Assembly (NCBI RefSeq): GCF_008386695.1
Contig: NZ_VUOC01000001.1
Coordinates: 1,028,347-1,092,346 of the forward strand
DNA from: Chitinophaga agrisoli
GTDB taxonomy: Bacteria; Bacteroidota; Bacteroidia; Chitinophagales; Chitinophagaceae
Direction of reading: 5' to 3'
Length of the DNA stretch: 64,000 nt
In this document: in pieces, positions 7,190-15,377 of the stretch
Layout: each line of letters begins with the position of its first letter
Numbering within the stretch: position 1 is the stretch's first letter
The notes under the pieces: model-generated
The model's input: the letters and a program-made list of their open reading frames with translations, nothing else
Databases searched by the model: none
What the model was told of the DNA's origin: nothing
Position numbers and translations under genes: made by a program

Positions 7190-8416
7190 ATGTTGCAGAC
7201 GTTATCTATCGAGGGCATGGCGCAGAAAAGAGCCGCACGTATAGCCGTAAGTTCCCTGTTCTTTCTAACAGGATTATGCTTTGCCAGCTGGGCTTCCCGG
7301 ATCCCGGCCATTCAGCAGGCGTTGCACCTTAGCGAGGGGGGCCTTGGCGGCGTATTGCTGGCATTGCCTATTGGATCGGTCATATCTATGCCGGTAGCCG
7401 GCTGGCTGGTGGCCCGTTTGGGTAGCCGGCAGGTGGTATTGGTAGCCGGATTCTGCTATGCCCTGGCATTGCCTTTATTGGGGTTGGTGCAGGCGCCCTG
7501 GCAGTTGTTTGCCTGTTTGATGTTGTTTGGCTTTATGGGCAATATTGCCAATATTGCTGTAAACACGCAGGCGGTAGCGGTGGAGGCGATGTATGGCCGC
7601 GCCATTATGGCCTCTTTTCATGGATTGTGGAGCCTGGCGGGGTTTACCGGCGCCGCTATTGGTGCATTAATGGCTGGCCAGGGAGTGTTGCCCTACCAGC
7701 ATTTCTTTGTTATTACGGTCATGGCGGCTATTATCATTGCGGTGAGCGCTAAACATATTGTGCAGCACCAGGGTACGAAACCGGCGCCCAAAAAGAAAGC
7801 AGAGAATGTGGTAAAAGTGCCGCGGGTACGCATTTATCGCACATGGATAAGGCTCCGGAGCAGATGGTTCTTGTTTATGTCGTTGATAACGCTGGGTATT
7901 ATTGCTTTCTGCTCAATGATATGCGAGGGAACGATGTTTGACTGGAGCGGGGTATATTTTAAGAAGGTACTGCATGCGCCGGATGGGCGGGCCGGTATTG
8001 GTTATGCTGCGTTTATGAGCACCATGGCCTCTTTCCGCTTTGTAGCCGATTGGCTGACCACCCGCCTGGGCGCACGAAAGGTATTGCAGTTAAGCGGTTT
8101 GCTTACCGCTACCGGCTTATTGATCGCCGTGCTACTGCCTTATTTTGGTACCGCAATATTTGGCTTCCTGCTGGTAGGCGCTGGCGTATCGTCCGTAGTG
8201 CCGCTGGTATACAGCGCGGCAGGGAGGTCAAAGAACCTGTCGCCGGGCGTGGCTCTTGCCGCAGTATCCACCATTGGCTATATGGGCTTTTTATCTGGTC
8301 CGCCGCTGATAGGGTTTGTGGCAGAAGCATTTAGCCTGCGTATATCTTTCTCTATTATTGCCCTTATGGGCGCGTGTATTGCCGCTATGGGCAGCAGGTT
8401 AAAACAAGAGCAATAG
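7190..8416 (+). CDS. MFS transporter, YbjJ-like
   Basis: 408 residues with about twelve hydrophobic segments and the MFS loop 2-3 motif (GWLVARLGSRQVV, near residues 67-80). RIPAIQQALHLSEGGLGGVLLALPIGS resembles the YbjJ/FucP-like branch, whose members carry sugars or small organic molecules; substrate unknown. A cytoplasmic loop with APKKKAENVVKVPRVR splits the two six-helix halves. It is 24 bases downstream of the DeoR-type gene and likely co-transcribed. The ATG at 7190 precedes MLQTLSIEGMAQKRAAR; the ATG ten codons later is an equally good start. A hairpin at 8448 ends the unit. Confidence 0.88.
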   Translation: MLQTLSIEGMAQKRAARIAVSSLFFLTGLCFASWASRIPAIQQALHLSEGGLGGVLLALPIGSVISMPVAGWLVARLGSRQVVLVAGFCYALALPLLGLVQAPWQLFACLMLFGFMGNIANIAVNTQAVAVEAMYGRAIMASFHGLWSLAGFTGAAIGALMAGQGVLPYQHFFVITVMAAIIIAVSAKHIVQHQGTKPAPKKKAENVVKVPRVRIYRTWIRLRSRWFLFMSLITLGIIAFCSMICEGTMFDWSGVYFKKVLHAPDGRAGIGYAAFMSTMASFRFVADWLTTRLGARKVLQLSGLLTATGLLIAVLLPYFGTAIFGFLLVGAGVSSVVPLVYSAAGRSKNLSPGVALAAVSTIGYMGFLSGPPLIGFVAEAFSLRISFSIIALMGACIAAMGSRLKQEQ

Positions 8417-8447
8417 CTGATAGGAATAAATTTAGGTTTAAATAGGG

Positions 8448-8478
8448 AAGTCCTGACGACGCGAGCCGGGACTTTTTG
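8448..8478 (+). terminator. probable terminator of the deoR-MFS unit
   Basis: AAGTCC (8448-8453) pairs with GGACTT (8469-8474), followed by a T-run. The 15-base loop can form extra pairs. It lies 31 bases after the MFS stop. Confidence 0.55.
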
Positions 8479-8770
8479 TTGGCAGATGATTGTGCTATTT
8501 GGCTGGGTGGGGCTGCTCCCTTGTTATCATGGCAAAATAAAACCCTGTCAAAAGATAATAGCTACTTATGAATAGGCAATTTATTTCATACAAGAATAAC
8601 GGACGCCATTGCACTTATACGGCTTTTCATTAATGTCTGTGCCTGTGAGCATTTTTCTACCGGTTGCCGGCATGGGGCAGTCATATGCTAAAAGCGCCGT
8701 CATACTGGTTTTGAGGTAGGGTGACCACATGAGCGTCAAAAATTATTACCAACAAATTCTTTGAAACCCT

Positions 8771-8778
8771 TAATTTTG
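8771..8778 (+). promoter_or_regulatory. carB -7 element
   Basis: TAATTTTG, an exact TAnnTTTG match, 68 bases before the carB ATG. The transcript would start near 8783 and carry a leader of about 64 bases. Confidence 0.6.
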
Positions 8779-8804
8779 CACGATTTTTTTTGTCCATCAC
8801 TGGC

Positions 8805-8837
8805 ATGAAAATCAGCAGGGTTTTTCATTTACAATAG
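8805..8837 (+). other. possible leader peptide ORF before carB
   Basis: ATG to TAG encodes MKISRVFHLQ inside the predicted carB leader, ending nine bases before the carB ATG. The same bases form a small hairpin (ATGAAAA at 8805 with TTTTCAT at 8822). It could regulate carB by attenuation or re-initiation, or be chance. Confidence 0.25.
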
Positions 8838-8846
8838 AAATACACA

Positions 8847-11663
8847 ATGCCAAAAGACTCGTCTATCAAATCTGTTCTCATTATCGGTTCTGGTCCTATT
8901 ATCATTGGTCAGGCGTGCGAATTTGACTATTCCGGTTCCCAGGCTGCCCGTTCATTACGGGAGGAAGGGATCAAGGTGATACTGATCAACTCTAATCCGG
9001 CCACTATCATGACGGATCCCATGATGGCAGACAGGGTATACCTGTTGCCGCTGACCGTAGAAAGTATTGAGCAGATACTGGAAGAAAACCAGATAGATGC
9101 CGTGCTGCCTACCATGGGTGGACAAACTGCGCTGAACCTCTGTAAAGAGGCGGATGAATTGGGCGTATGGGAAAAATACAATGTGCGCCTGATAGGGGTG
9201 GACATTAAAGCCATTAATAAAGCCGAAGACCGGGAGCTGTTCCGCCAGTTCATGATCGAGCTGAACATACCGGTAGCGCCCGCCAGAACGGCCAACTCCT
9301 ACCTGGAAGGGAAAGAGTTTGCACAGGAGATAGGTTTTCCCCTGGTGATACGCCCCTCCTTTACCCTGGGTGGTACAGGCGGCGGTTTTGTACACGGAAA
9401 GGAAGACCTGGACGAAGCGCTGAACCGCGGCTTGCAGGCATCCCCCATCCATGAGGTACTGGTAGAGAAAGCCGTGTTGGGCTGGAAAGAGTTTGAGCTG
9501 GAGCTGCTGCGCGATATGAATGATAACGTGGTGATCATCTGTACGGTAGAGAACCTGGATCCCATGGGCGTACATACCGGTGATTCTATTACCGTAGCGC
9601 CGGCCATGACGCTGAGCGATACCGCTTTCCAGGACATGCGTAACAAAGCGATGATGATGATGCGCAGCCTGGGTAATTTCTCCGGCGGCTGTAACGTACA
9701 GTTTGCGCTGAACCCTGAAAACGAAGAACTGATCGCGATAGAGATCAACCCGCGTGTAAGCCGCTCCTCGGCGCTGGCTTCCAAAGCCACGGGGTATCCC
9801 ATCGCCAAAATAGCCGCTAAGCTGGCCATTGGTTATACGCTGGATGAGCTGAATAACCAGATCACCGGTAATACCTCTGCCTGCTTTGAGCCGGCACTGG
9901 ACTATGTGATCGTGAAAGTGCCGCGCTGGAACTTTGACAAATTCAAAGGCGCTGATGAGACCCTGGGCCTGCAGATGAAATCCGTAGGCGAGGTGATGTC
10001 CATAGGCCGCACCTTCCCGGAAGCCATCCAGAAAGCCTGTCAGAGCCTGGAGAACGACGCCATTGGCCTGGGTTACTACGGTAAATCCCTGATGAAGAGC
10101 GAGCAACTGCTGGAAAGGCTGAAAACGCCTACCTGGGATCGCATCTTCCGTATCAAGGACGCCCTGATGGAAGGGGTATCCGTTAAAACGATCCAACAGC
10201 TTACCTTGATAGACCGCTGGTTCCTGTACCAGATCAATGATATTGTGAACCTGGAGAAGCAATTACTGGAGCATGATCTGGAAACCGTAACGCCTGAGCT
10301 GCTGCGCGAGGCCAAACAAATGGGCTTCTCTGATAAACAGCTGGCTCACCTGTTTGGTAACTGCGAAGAGGAAGAAGTATATGAAAAGCGGAAGATGCTG
10401 GACATCCGCCGTACCTATAAAATGGTGGATACCTGCGCTGCTGAGTTTGAAGCAAAAACGCCTTATTTCTACTCCACTTTTGATACACAGAACGAAAGCA
10501 TACCCTCTGACAAGAAAAAAGTGATCGTGCTGGGCTCAGGACCTAACCGTATTGGTCAGGGTATTGAGTTTGACTACTGCTGTACACACGGTCTGCAGGC
10601 GATACAGGAGTGCGGATACGACGCCATCATGGTCAACTGTAACCCGGAGACCGTATCCACGGATTTTGACATGGCCAACAAGCTGTACTTTGAGCCGGTA
10701 TTCTGGGAGCACCTGTGGGAGATCATCGAACTGGAGCAACCGGAAGGCGTAATTGTACAGCTGGGCGGACAAACAGCCCTGAAGCTGGCCAAACGCCTGG
10801 AAGAAAAAGGGATCCGTATCATAGGCACCTCTTTCGATAATATGGATATTGCCGAAGACCGCGGCCGTTTCTCCGATCTGCTGAAAGAACTGAATATCCC
10901 GTATCCTAACTACGGTACCGCCTACGATACAGACGAAGCCATTGAGGTGGCCAAAGAAGTAGGTTACCCGGTACTGGTACGCCCCAGCTATGTACTGGGC
11001 GGCCAGCGGATGCGGATCGTGATCAATGAGGAAGAGCTGGAGAAAGCGGTGATCAGCCTGCTGAAACACCTGCCCGGCAATAAGATATTGATCGATCACT
11101 TCCTGGATCGTTGCCAGGAGGCGGAGATAGATGGCATCTTTGACGGGGAAGATTTTCACGTAATGGGTGTAATGGAGCATATAGAACCGGCAGGCATCCA
11201 CAGTGGCGACAGTAACGCCGTGTTACCAGCTTTTAACCTTTCTCCGCTGGAAGTAACCACTATGGAATACATTGCGGAGAAGATAGCCCGTGCGCTGGAT
11301 ATCCGGGGCCTGATCAACATACAGTTTGCCATTAAAGGCGGCAAAGTATATGTGATAGAGGCTAACCCCCGCGCATCCCGCACCACACCGTTCATTGCCA
11401 AGGCTTACCAGGTGCCTTACCTGAATATTGCCACCAGGATCATGTTGGGCGCTAACAAGCTGAAGGACTTCAAAATAGAGAAGAAGCTGAGCGGTTTTGC
11501 CATCAAGGAACCGGTGTTCTCCTTTAATAAGTTCCCGGGTGTGAACAAGGAGCTGGGCCCTGAAATGAAATCTACCGGAGAGGCGATCCGCTTTATCAAA
11601 GACCTGCGGGATCCTTACTTCCGCCAGTTGTATAAAGAGAAGAGCATGTACCTGAGTAAGTAA
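8847..11663 (+). CDS. carB: carbamoyl-phosphate synthase large subunit, short form
   Basis: Makes carbamoyl phosphate for pyrimidine and arginine synthesis, with ammonia from the small subunit CarA (not in this window). The two homologous halves are clear: N-terminal [22 protein letters not shown] with the first ATP-grasp domain, an oligomerisation domain around 410-540, and a second half beginning [20 protein letters not shown] at about 555 with the second ATP-grasp. At 938 residues it is about 135 shorter than E. coli CarB (1073) and ends right after the second synthetase unit, so the C-terminal MGS-like allosteric domain that binds UMP, IMP and ornithine is absent. I recall such short CarBs from other Bacteroidota. 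It is monocistronic, with its own promoter and terminator. Confidence 0.96.
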   Translation: MPKDSSIKSVLIIGSGPIIIGQACEFDYSGSQAARSLREEGIKVILINSNPATIMTDPMMADRVYLLPLTVESIEQILEENQIDAVLPTMGGQTALNLCKEADELGVWEKYNVRLIGVDIKAINKAEDRELFRQFMIELNIPVAPARTANSYLEGKEFAQEIGFPLVIRPSFTLGGTGGGFVHGKEDLDEALNRGLQASPIHEVLVEKAVLGWKEFELELLRDMNDNVVIICTVENLDPMGVHTGDSITVAPAMTLSDTAFQDMRNKAMMMMRSLGNFSGGCNVQFALNPENEELIAIEINPRVSRSSALASKATGYPIAKIAAKLAIGYTLDELNNQITGNTSACFEPALDYVIVKVPRWNFDKFKGADETLGLQMKSVGEVMSIGRTFPEAIQKACQSLENDAIGLGYYGKSLMKSEQLLERLKTPTWDRIFRIKDALMEGVSVKTIQQLTLIDRWFLYQINDIVNLEKQLLEHDLETVTPELLREAKQMGFSDKQLAHLFGNCEEEEVYEKRKMLDIRRTYKMVDTCAAEFEAKTPYFYSTFDTQNESIPSDKKKVIVLGSGPNRIGQGIEFDYCCTHGLQAIQECGYDAIMVNCNPETVSTDFDMANKLYFEPVFWEHLWEIIELEQPEGVIVQLGGQTALKLAKRLEEKGIRIIGTSFDNMDIAEDRGRFSDLLKELNIPYPNYGTAYDTDEAIEVAKEVGYPVLVRPSYVLGGQRMRIVINEEELEKAVISLLKHLPGNKILIDHFLDRCQEAEIDGIFDGEDFHVMGVMEHIEPAGIHSGDSNAVLPAFNLSPLEVTTMEYIAEKIARALDIRGLINIQFAIKGGKVYVIEANPRASRTTPFIAKAYQVPYLNIATRIMLGANKLKDFKIEKKLSGFAIKEPVFSFNKFPGVNKELGPEMKSTGEAIRFIKDLRDPYFRQLYKEKSMYLSK

Positions 11664-11684
11664 AAAGTAACAAAGTAGATAAAG

Positions 11685-11716
11685 AAGGGGATGTATCCAG
11701 ACGGATGCATCCCCTT
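11685..11716. terminator. strong bidirectional terminator
   Basis: AAGGGGATGTATCC (11685-11698) pairs with GGATGCATCCCCTT (11703-11716) around a four-base loop, with one G-T wobble. It lies between the convergent carB and tricorn-protease genes. Confidence 0.9.
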
Positions 11717-11735
11717 TCTGTTATGGTAGGTTCTT

Positions 11736-14700
11736 TTATTTAGCTCTTACCGGGTCTTTAGGCCGCTGTACCGGTGCGGCGGGTTTTAATTCCTTCATCA
11801 CCAGTTCCACGGCTTTTTCAAGTTGGGGGTCCTTGCCTGCGATCACGTCTGCCGGCGTCATTTCTACTTCCGCATCCGGCGATACGCCTTCGTTCTCAAT
11901 GATCCATTTACCATCCTTGCTAAAGATGCCCAGGCGGGGAGCGGTGGTATAACCGCCATCCATGAGCACGGGATAGTTATAGATGCCCACCAGTATACCC
12001 ATGGTGGTGGTGCCAACCAGGGGACCCAGTTTCTTTTCCCGGAACATAAAAGGCATCAGATCGCCGCCGGAGCCGGCATACCCATTGGTGATCATGGCTT
12101 TGGGGCCAAAGATGGCATTGCCCGGGGTGGTTTGGGGTTTGCCATCGCGGGTGGCCCAGTAGTTCAACAGATCGCGGTTGAGCAGGTCTATTACATAGTC
12201 TGCCGCGGATCCGCCGCCATTAAAGCGCTCATCCAGGATCACGCCTTTTTTATCCAGCTGGGAAAAATAGTAACGGTTAAAGAAAGTGTAACCATCGCCG
12301 CCGGTGTTGGGCATGTATACATAGGCCAGCTGTCCGTTACTCAGGCGGTCTACCTTTTGGCGGTTATCTTCTATCCAGGCCATATTACGCAGGTTGCCTT
12401 CACTGCTTACGGGAATTACCGTGTATTCCTTTGCTCCGGCAGTGGTGGGCTGGCTATTGACCAGTATACGTACCTGCCGGCCGGCGGTGTTCTGGAACAG
12501 GCTGTATACATTATCTTTTGCATCCAGCACCTGGCCATCTACCGCCAGTAAATAATCACCTTCCTTTACCTGTATACCGGGCTGGGTGAGCGGGGCCTGG
12601 AACTGCGGGTTCCAGTTAAGGCCGGAGTATATTTTATGGAAGCGGTAATGGCCGTTTTCAATGCTGTAGTCAGCGCCCAGTAAGCCTACATTTACTGATA
12701 CGGGGGTGGGGGCGTCGCCCAGGCCTACATAGTTGTGGCCTATAACCAGCTCGCTCATCATTTCATTAAAAAGGTAGTTCAGGTCTTCGCGATGGCTTAC
12801 ATAGGGCAGGAATTTTTCGTACCTGGCTTTCACCGCTTTCCAGTCCGCGCCATGCATATTGGATACGTAAAAGAAATCGCGTTCTATGCGCCATAACTCG
12901 TTAAACATCTGTTTCCATTCCACAACGGGGTCTGTCCATACGCGGATGCCGCTGGTGTTCAGCTTTCCTTCCCCTATCGTGGATTTACCGTTTACGCCAA
13001 CTATGCCCAGTGTGCTGCCGCTGGCGTACAGCAGCTTTTTGCCGTCGCTGCTGATGGCATAGTTGTTTACGGTGTTCATGACCACATCGGTCTTATGTTT
13101 GGTTATATCGTAACTGTGCAGGTTGCCGCCTTCCAGGAAAAAAAGTTTGTTATCTACGCCGGCATTGAGGCGGCTATAGCCTTTACCGGGCAATGCCAGG
13201 GCAACAATGCGTTGCTCAATACCGGGCAGGTCAATGCGGATCTGCTTGTCTTTGTCTTTATCCTTGTCCTTGCCGGCTTTTGCGCTGTCTGCGGATGGTT
13301 TAGGAGGGGAGGGCGTTTCTCCTTTTACCGTTTCCTCATCACTTTCCGGCGCCAGCAGGGAGGGGGCGTCATTGGCCAATACTACCGCATAGATATTACG
13401 TACCGTGTTGCGCTCATAATTGCTCATATCCAGCCAGCCCGTATTTAACGCGTAGTTGGTACTGGCCGTAAAGAAGAGGTATTTGCCATCGCGGCTAAAG
13501 GCAGGCTCAGTTGCCTCGCTGCGGCCGTCTGTTACCTGGTGGGTCTTACCGGCTGTTACATCATACAGGAAAATAGCGCGCAGCGCATTGTCCAATCGTT
13601 TGTGATAAGTAACCCAGCGGGAGTCGCGGCTCCAGCTGGCGGCAAATGATTGATCCGGCCGGTCGTAGGTATCTTCATCTATCTGGGTGGATCTTTTGCT
13701 GTCAATATCTATGTAGAAGAGGCGCAGGTGTTTATCGTAGTACAGGATCTTCTTACTGTCTGGCGACCATACGGGCTCGTAGTAGAAGTCCGGCGCCCCC
13801 AAGGAGATAGTAACGGGCGGCAGCGTGGCTTTCTGGTCGCGGAGTTGTAAGGCGTATTCCCCGTTTGCATCAGAGAAATAGGCTACCCATTTGCCATCCG
13901 GCGACCAGGCGGGATCTCTTTCATTTGCGCCGGTGGTATTGGTGAGGTTACGGATATCGCCTTTTTCAGCGGGCAGGGTCAGGATCTCGCCACGGTATTC
14001 CACTACGGCGCGTGCGCCGGTGGGGGAGATGGCCAGGTGGCGGAAGCCTGCGTTATCGGTGGCCCAATGTGGCCTTTTATAGGGCAGGTCTGCCTCCAGG
14101 GTTATCTGGAGATCTTTTGCCTGGCGACTATTGTTGTCCCATATATGCAGGCGGCCGGCCTGTTCGTATACCAGGCTGCTACCGTCTGAGAACAGGTTTT
14201 TTACATCGTAATCCTTGTGGGAGGTGATCTGGATAACCTGTTTATCTGCCGGTTGGTACCGGAATACATTCATCGTACCGTTACGGTCGCTCAGGAAGTA
14301 CACATCATTGCCCAGCCATACCGGCCGGGTATTGTTAGATGCAGCTGCCGGGATCTCTGTAATGGCAAAGGTTTGATTATTGAAGATCCAGATCCTGGGC
14401 ATATTGCCGCCACGGTAATGTTTAAAGGGGCGGTATACGCCGGCCCGTTCGGTAGGGTCCGGGCTTTTGATATAAGCGGTGTACTTACCATCCGGCGAGA
14501 TGTTACCCTGGTGGGCTTCCGGCATTTGCAGGGCCTGCGGCAGGCCGCCATCTACCGGTACTTCGAACAGCTTCTGAAAACGTGTGGTGTAAGACTCACG
14601 GGTAGAGGCAAACAGGATCCTGTCATTACCATGCCAGCCCCGTACAATGTCTGCAGAGGGATGGAAGGTGATACGGCGCGGCATGCCGCCGGTCACCGCT

Positions 14701-14981
14701 ACTACATACACATCCGTGTTGCCATCATAATTACCGCTAAAGGCAATCCATTTACCATCCGGGGAAAGCATGGGATCTGCCTCTACATCAGGATTTACGG
14801 TAATACGCTGGGGGTGCGCGCCATCCTTGTCTGCCAGCCAAATATCGCCTGCGTAGGCAAAAGCGATCTTATCGTGACTGATGGAAGGGGATCTTAGTAA
14901 AAGGGTTTGCTGTTGTTGTGCCGTGGAATTGCCGGCAAGCGCAAAACCTGCCAGTAAAAGTGCAAGGGATCTACAGAGCAT
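11736..14981 (-). CDS. tricorn-type S41 serine protease, exported
   Basis: 1081 residues, the size of archaeal tricorn protease. Residues 1-21 form a signal peptide (LALLLAGFALAGNSTA), so the protein is periplasmic or outer, unlike cytosolic archaeal tricorn. Residues about 25-560 are WD40-like/PD40 beta-propeller repeats with recurring SPDGKWIAF and SRDGKYLFF blades. A Lys/Asp/Glu low-complexity linker near 575 (KAGKDKDKDKDK) follows, then the tricorn core with His in IGHNYVGLGD, a PDZ domain around 760-850, and the S41 catalytic domain. Catalytic Ser971 sits in NGYAGSGGD, and the acidic IENEGVSPD motif is present, so it should be active on oligopeptides. It converges with carB; a hairpin sits in its upstream region. 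Confidence 0.93.
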   Translation of the reverse strand: MLCRSLALLLAGFALAGNSTAQQQQTLLLRSPSISHDKIAFAYAGDIWLADKDGAHPQRITVNPDVEADPMLSPDGKWIAFSGNYDGNTDVYVVAVTGGMPRRITFHPSADIVRGWHGNDRILFASTRESYTTRFQKLFEVPVDGGLPQALQMPEAHQGNISPDGKYTAYIKSPDPTERAGVYRPFKHYRGGNMPRIWIFNNQTFAITEIPAAASNNTRPVWLGNDVYFLSDRNGTMNVFRYQPADKQVIQITSHKDYDVKNLFSDGSSLVYEQAGRLHIWDNNSRQAKDLQITLEADLPYKRPHWATDNAGFRHLAISPTGARAVVEYRGEILTLPAEKGDIRNLTNTTGANERDPAWSPDGKWVAYFSDANGEYALQLRDQKATLPPVTISLGAPDFYYEPVWSPDSKKILYYDKHLRLFYIDIDSKRSTQIDEDTYDRPDQSFAASWSRDSRWVTYHKRLDNALRAIFLYDVTAGKTHQVTDGRSEATEPAFSRDGKYLFFTASTNYALNTGWLDMSNYERNTVRNIYAVVLANDAPSLLAPESDEETVKGETPSPPKPSADSAKAGKDKDKDKDKQIRIDLPGIEQRIVALALPGKGYSRLNAGVDNKLFFLEGGNLHSYDITKHKTDVVMNTVNNYAISSDGKKLLYASGSTLGIVGVNGKSTIGEGKLNTSGIRVWTDPVVEWKQMFNELWRIERDFFYVSNMHGADWKAVKARYEKFLPYVSHREDLNYLFNEMMSELVIGHNYVGLGDAPTPVSVNVGLLGADYSIENGHYRFHKIYSGLNWNPQFQAPLTQPGIQVKEGDYLLAVDGQVLDAKDNVYSLFQNTAGRQVRILVNSQPTTAGAKEYTVIPVSSEGNLRNMAWIEDNRQKVDRLSNGQLAYVYMPNTGGDGYTFFNRYYFSQLDKKGVILDERFNGGGSAADYVIDLLNRDLLNYWATRDGKPQTTPGNAIFGPKAMITNGYAGSGGDLMPFMFREKKLGPLVGTTTMGILVGIYNYPVLMDGGYTTAPRLGIFSKDGKWIIENEGVSPDAEVEMTPADVIAGKDPQLEKAVELVMKELKPAAPVQRPKDPVRAK

Positions 14982-15032
14982 AGAGAAAAATTGAGGTTAC
15001 GTAATATAGGCATTAAGCGCTATAAAAAAATC

Positions 15033-15056
15033 AGAGCCTGATAAAGATCAGGCTCT
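15033..15056. terminator. orphan hairpin with T-runs on both strands
   Basis: AGAGCCTGAT (15033-15042), loop AAAG, then ATCAGGCTCT (15047-15056): a perfect 10-bp stem. The plus strand continues TTCTTTT and the minus strand continues GATTTTTTTATA, so it looks like a terminator in both directions. Yet both neighbouring genes start, rather than end, here. Confidence 0.7.
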
Positions 15057-15156
15057 TTCTTTTCCCTCAAAATAACCATTAAAGACACGACTATTTACAA
15101 ATAAAATAGCGTGACCGGTAATGCATTTTACTATAAATATTATAATTTAAAAAGAT

Positions 15157-15324
15157 GTTAACTAATCAATAACAGAATAAAAAATAAATAATTCTTAATT
15201 TATTAATTATCACCATAGATAATATTATTATTTACTTCATATGTTAACGCATTTTTGGCTCGTTAACTCATTTTTCATCTTTTTGCAGCGATTGCGGTTG
15301 ACATTTTTTAGCAGTGATGTTAAC
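15157..15324. repeat. four GTTAAC sites
   Basis: GTTAAC at 15157, 15243, 15262 and 15319; three copies are preceded by AT in the form ATGTTAAC. The middle two form the inverted pair GTTAACG/CGTTAAC with an 11-base spacer. They lie just upstream of the comEC promoter element and may be regulator sites. Confidence 0.35.
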
Positions 15325-15357
15325 GTTTGATAAACCATTTTTATCATGTGAGCCGGT

Positions 15358-15365
15358 TAAATTTG
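15358..15365 (+). promoter_or_regulatory. comEC -7 element
   Basis: TAAATTTG, an exact TAnnTTTG match, 12 bases before the ATG at 15378. Its position argues against the upstream in-frame TTG at 15327 as the start. Confidence 0.5.
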
Positions 15366-15377
15366 CCCTCTTTAAAA

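Larger units (their letters stand above)
8417..8846. other. intergenic region between the MFS gene and carB
   Basis: 430 bases holding the MFS terminator (8448-8478), the carB promoter element (8771-8778) and a short leader with a ten-codon ORF. The 290 bases between these show no ORF, repeat or RNA fold that I can support. Confidence 0.5.
14982..15377. other. divergent AT-rich intergenic region between the tricorn gene and comEC
   Basis: 396 bases. Contents: an orphan two-sided terminator hairpin (15033-15056), four GTTAAC sites (15157, 15243, 15262, 15319), and a comEC -7 element (15358-15365). The section 15100-15240 is very AT-rich and shows no ORF. No minus-strand TAnnTTTG element for the tricorn gene is visible. 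Confidence 0.5.

Noticed and set aside
8955-10262. 435-codon minus-strand ORF opposite carB
   Set aside because: The plus strand encodes a textbook CarB over the whole stretch; the antisense translation is rich in His, Gln and Tyr as expected for a codon mirror.
15327-15377. TTG-started N-terminal extension of comEC
   Set aside because: A -7 promoter element lies inside the extension, twelve bases before a good ATG.
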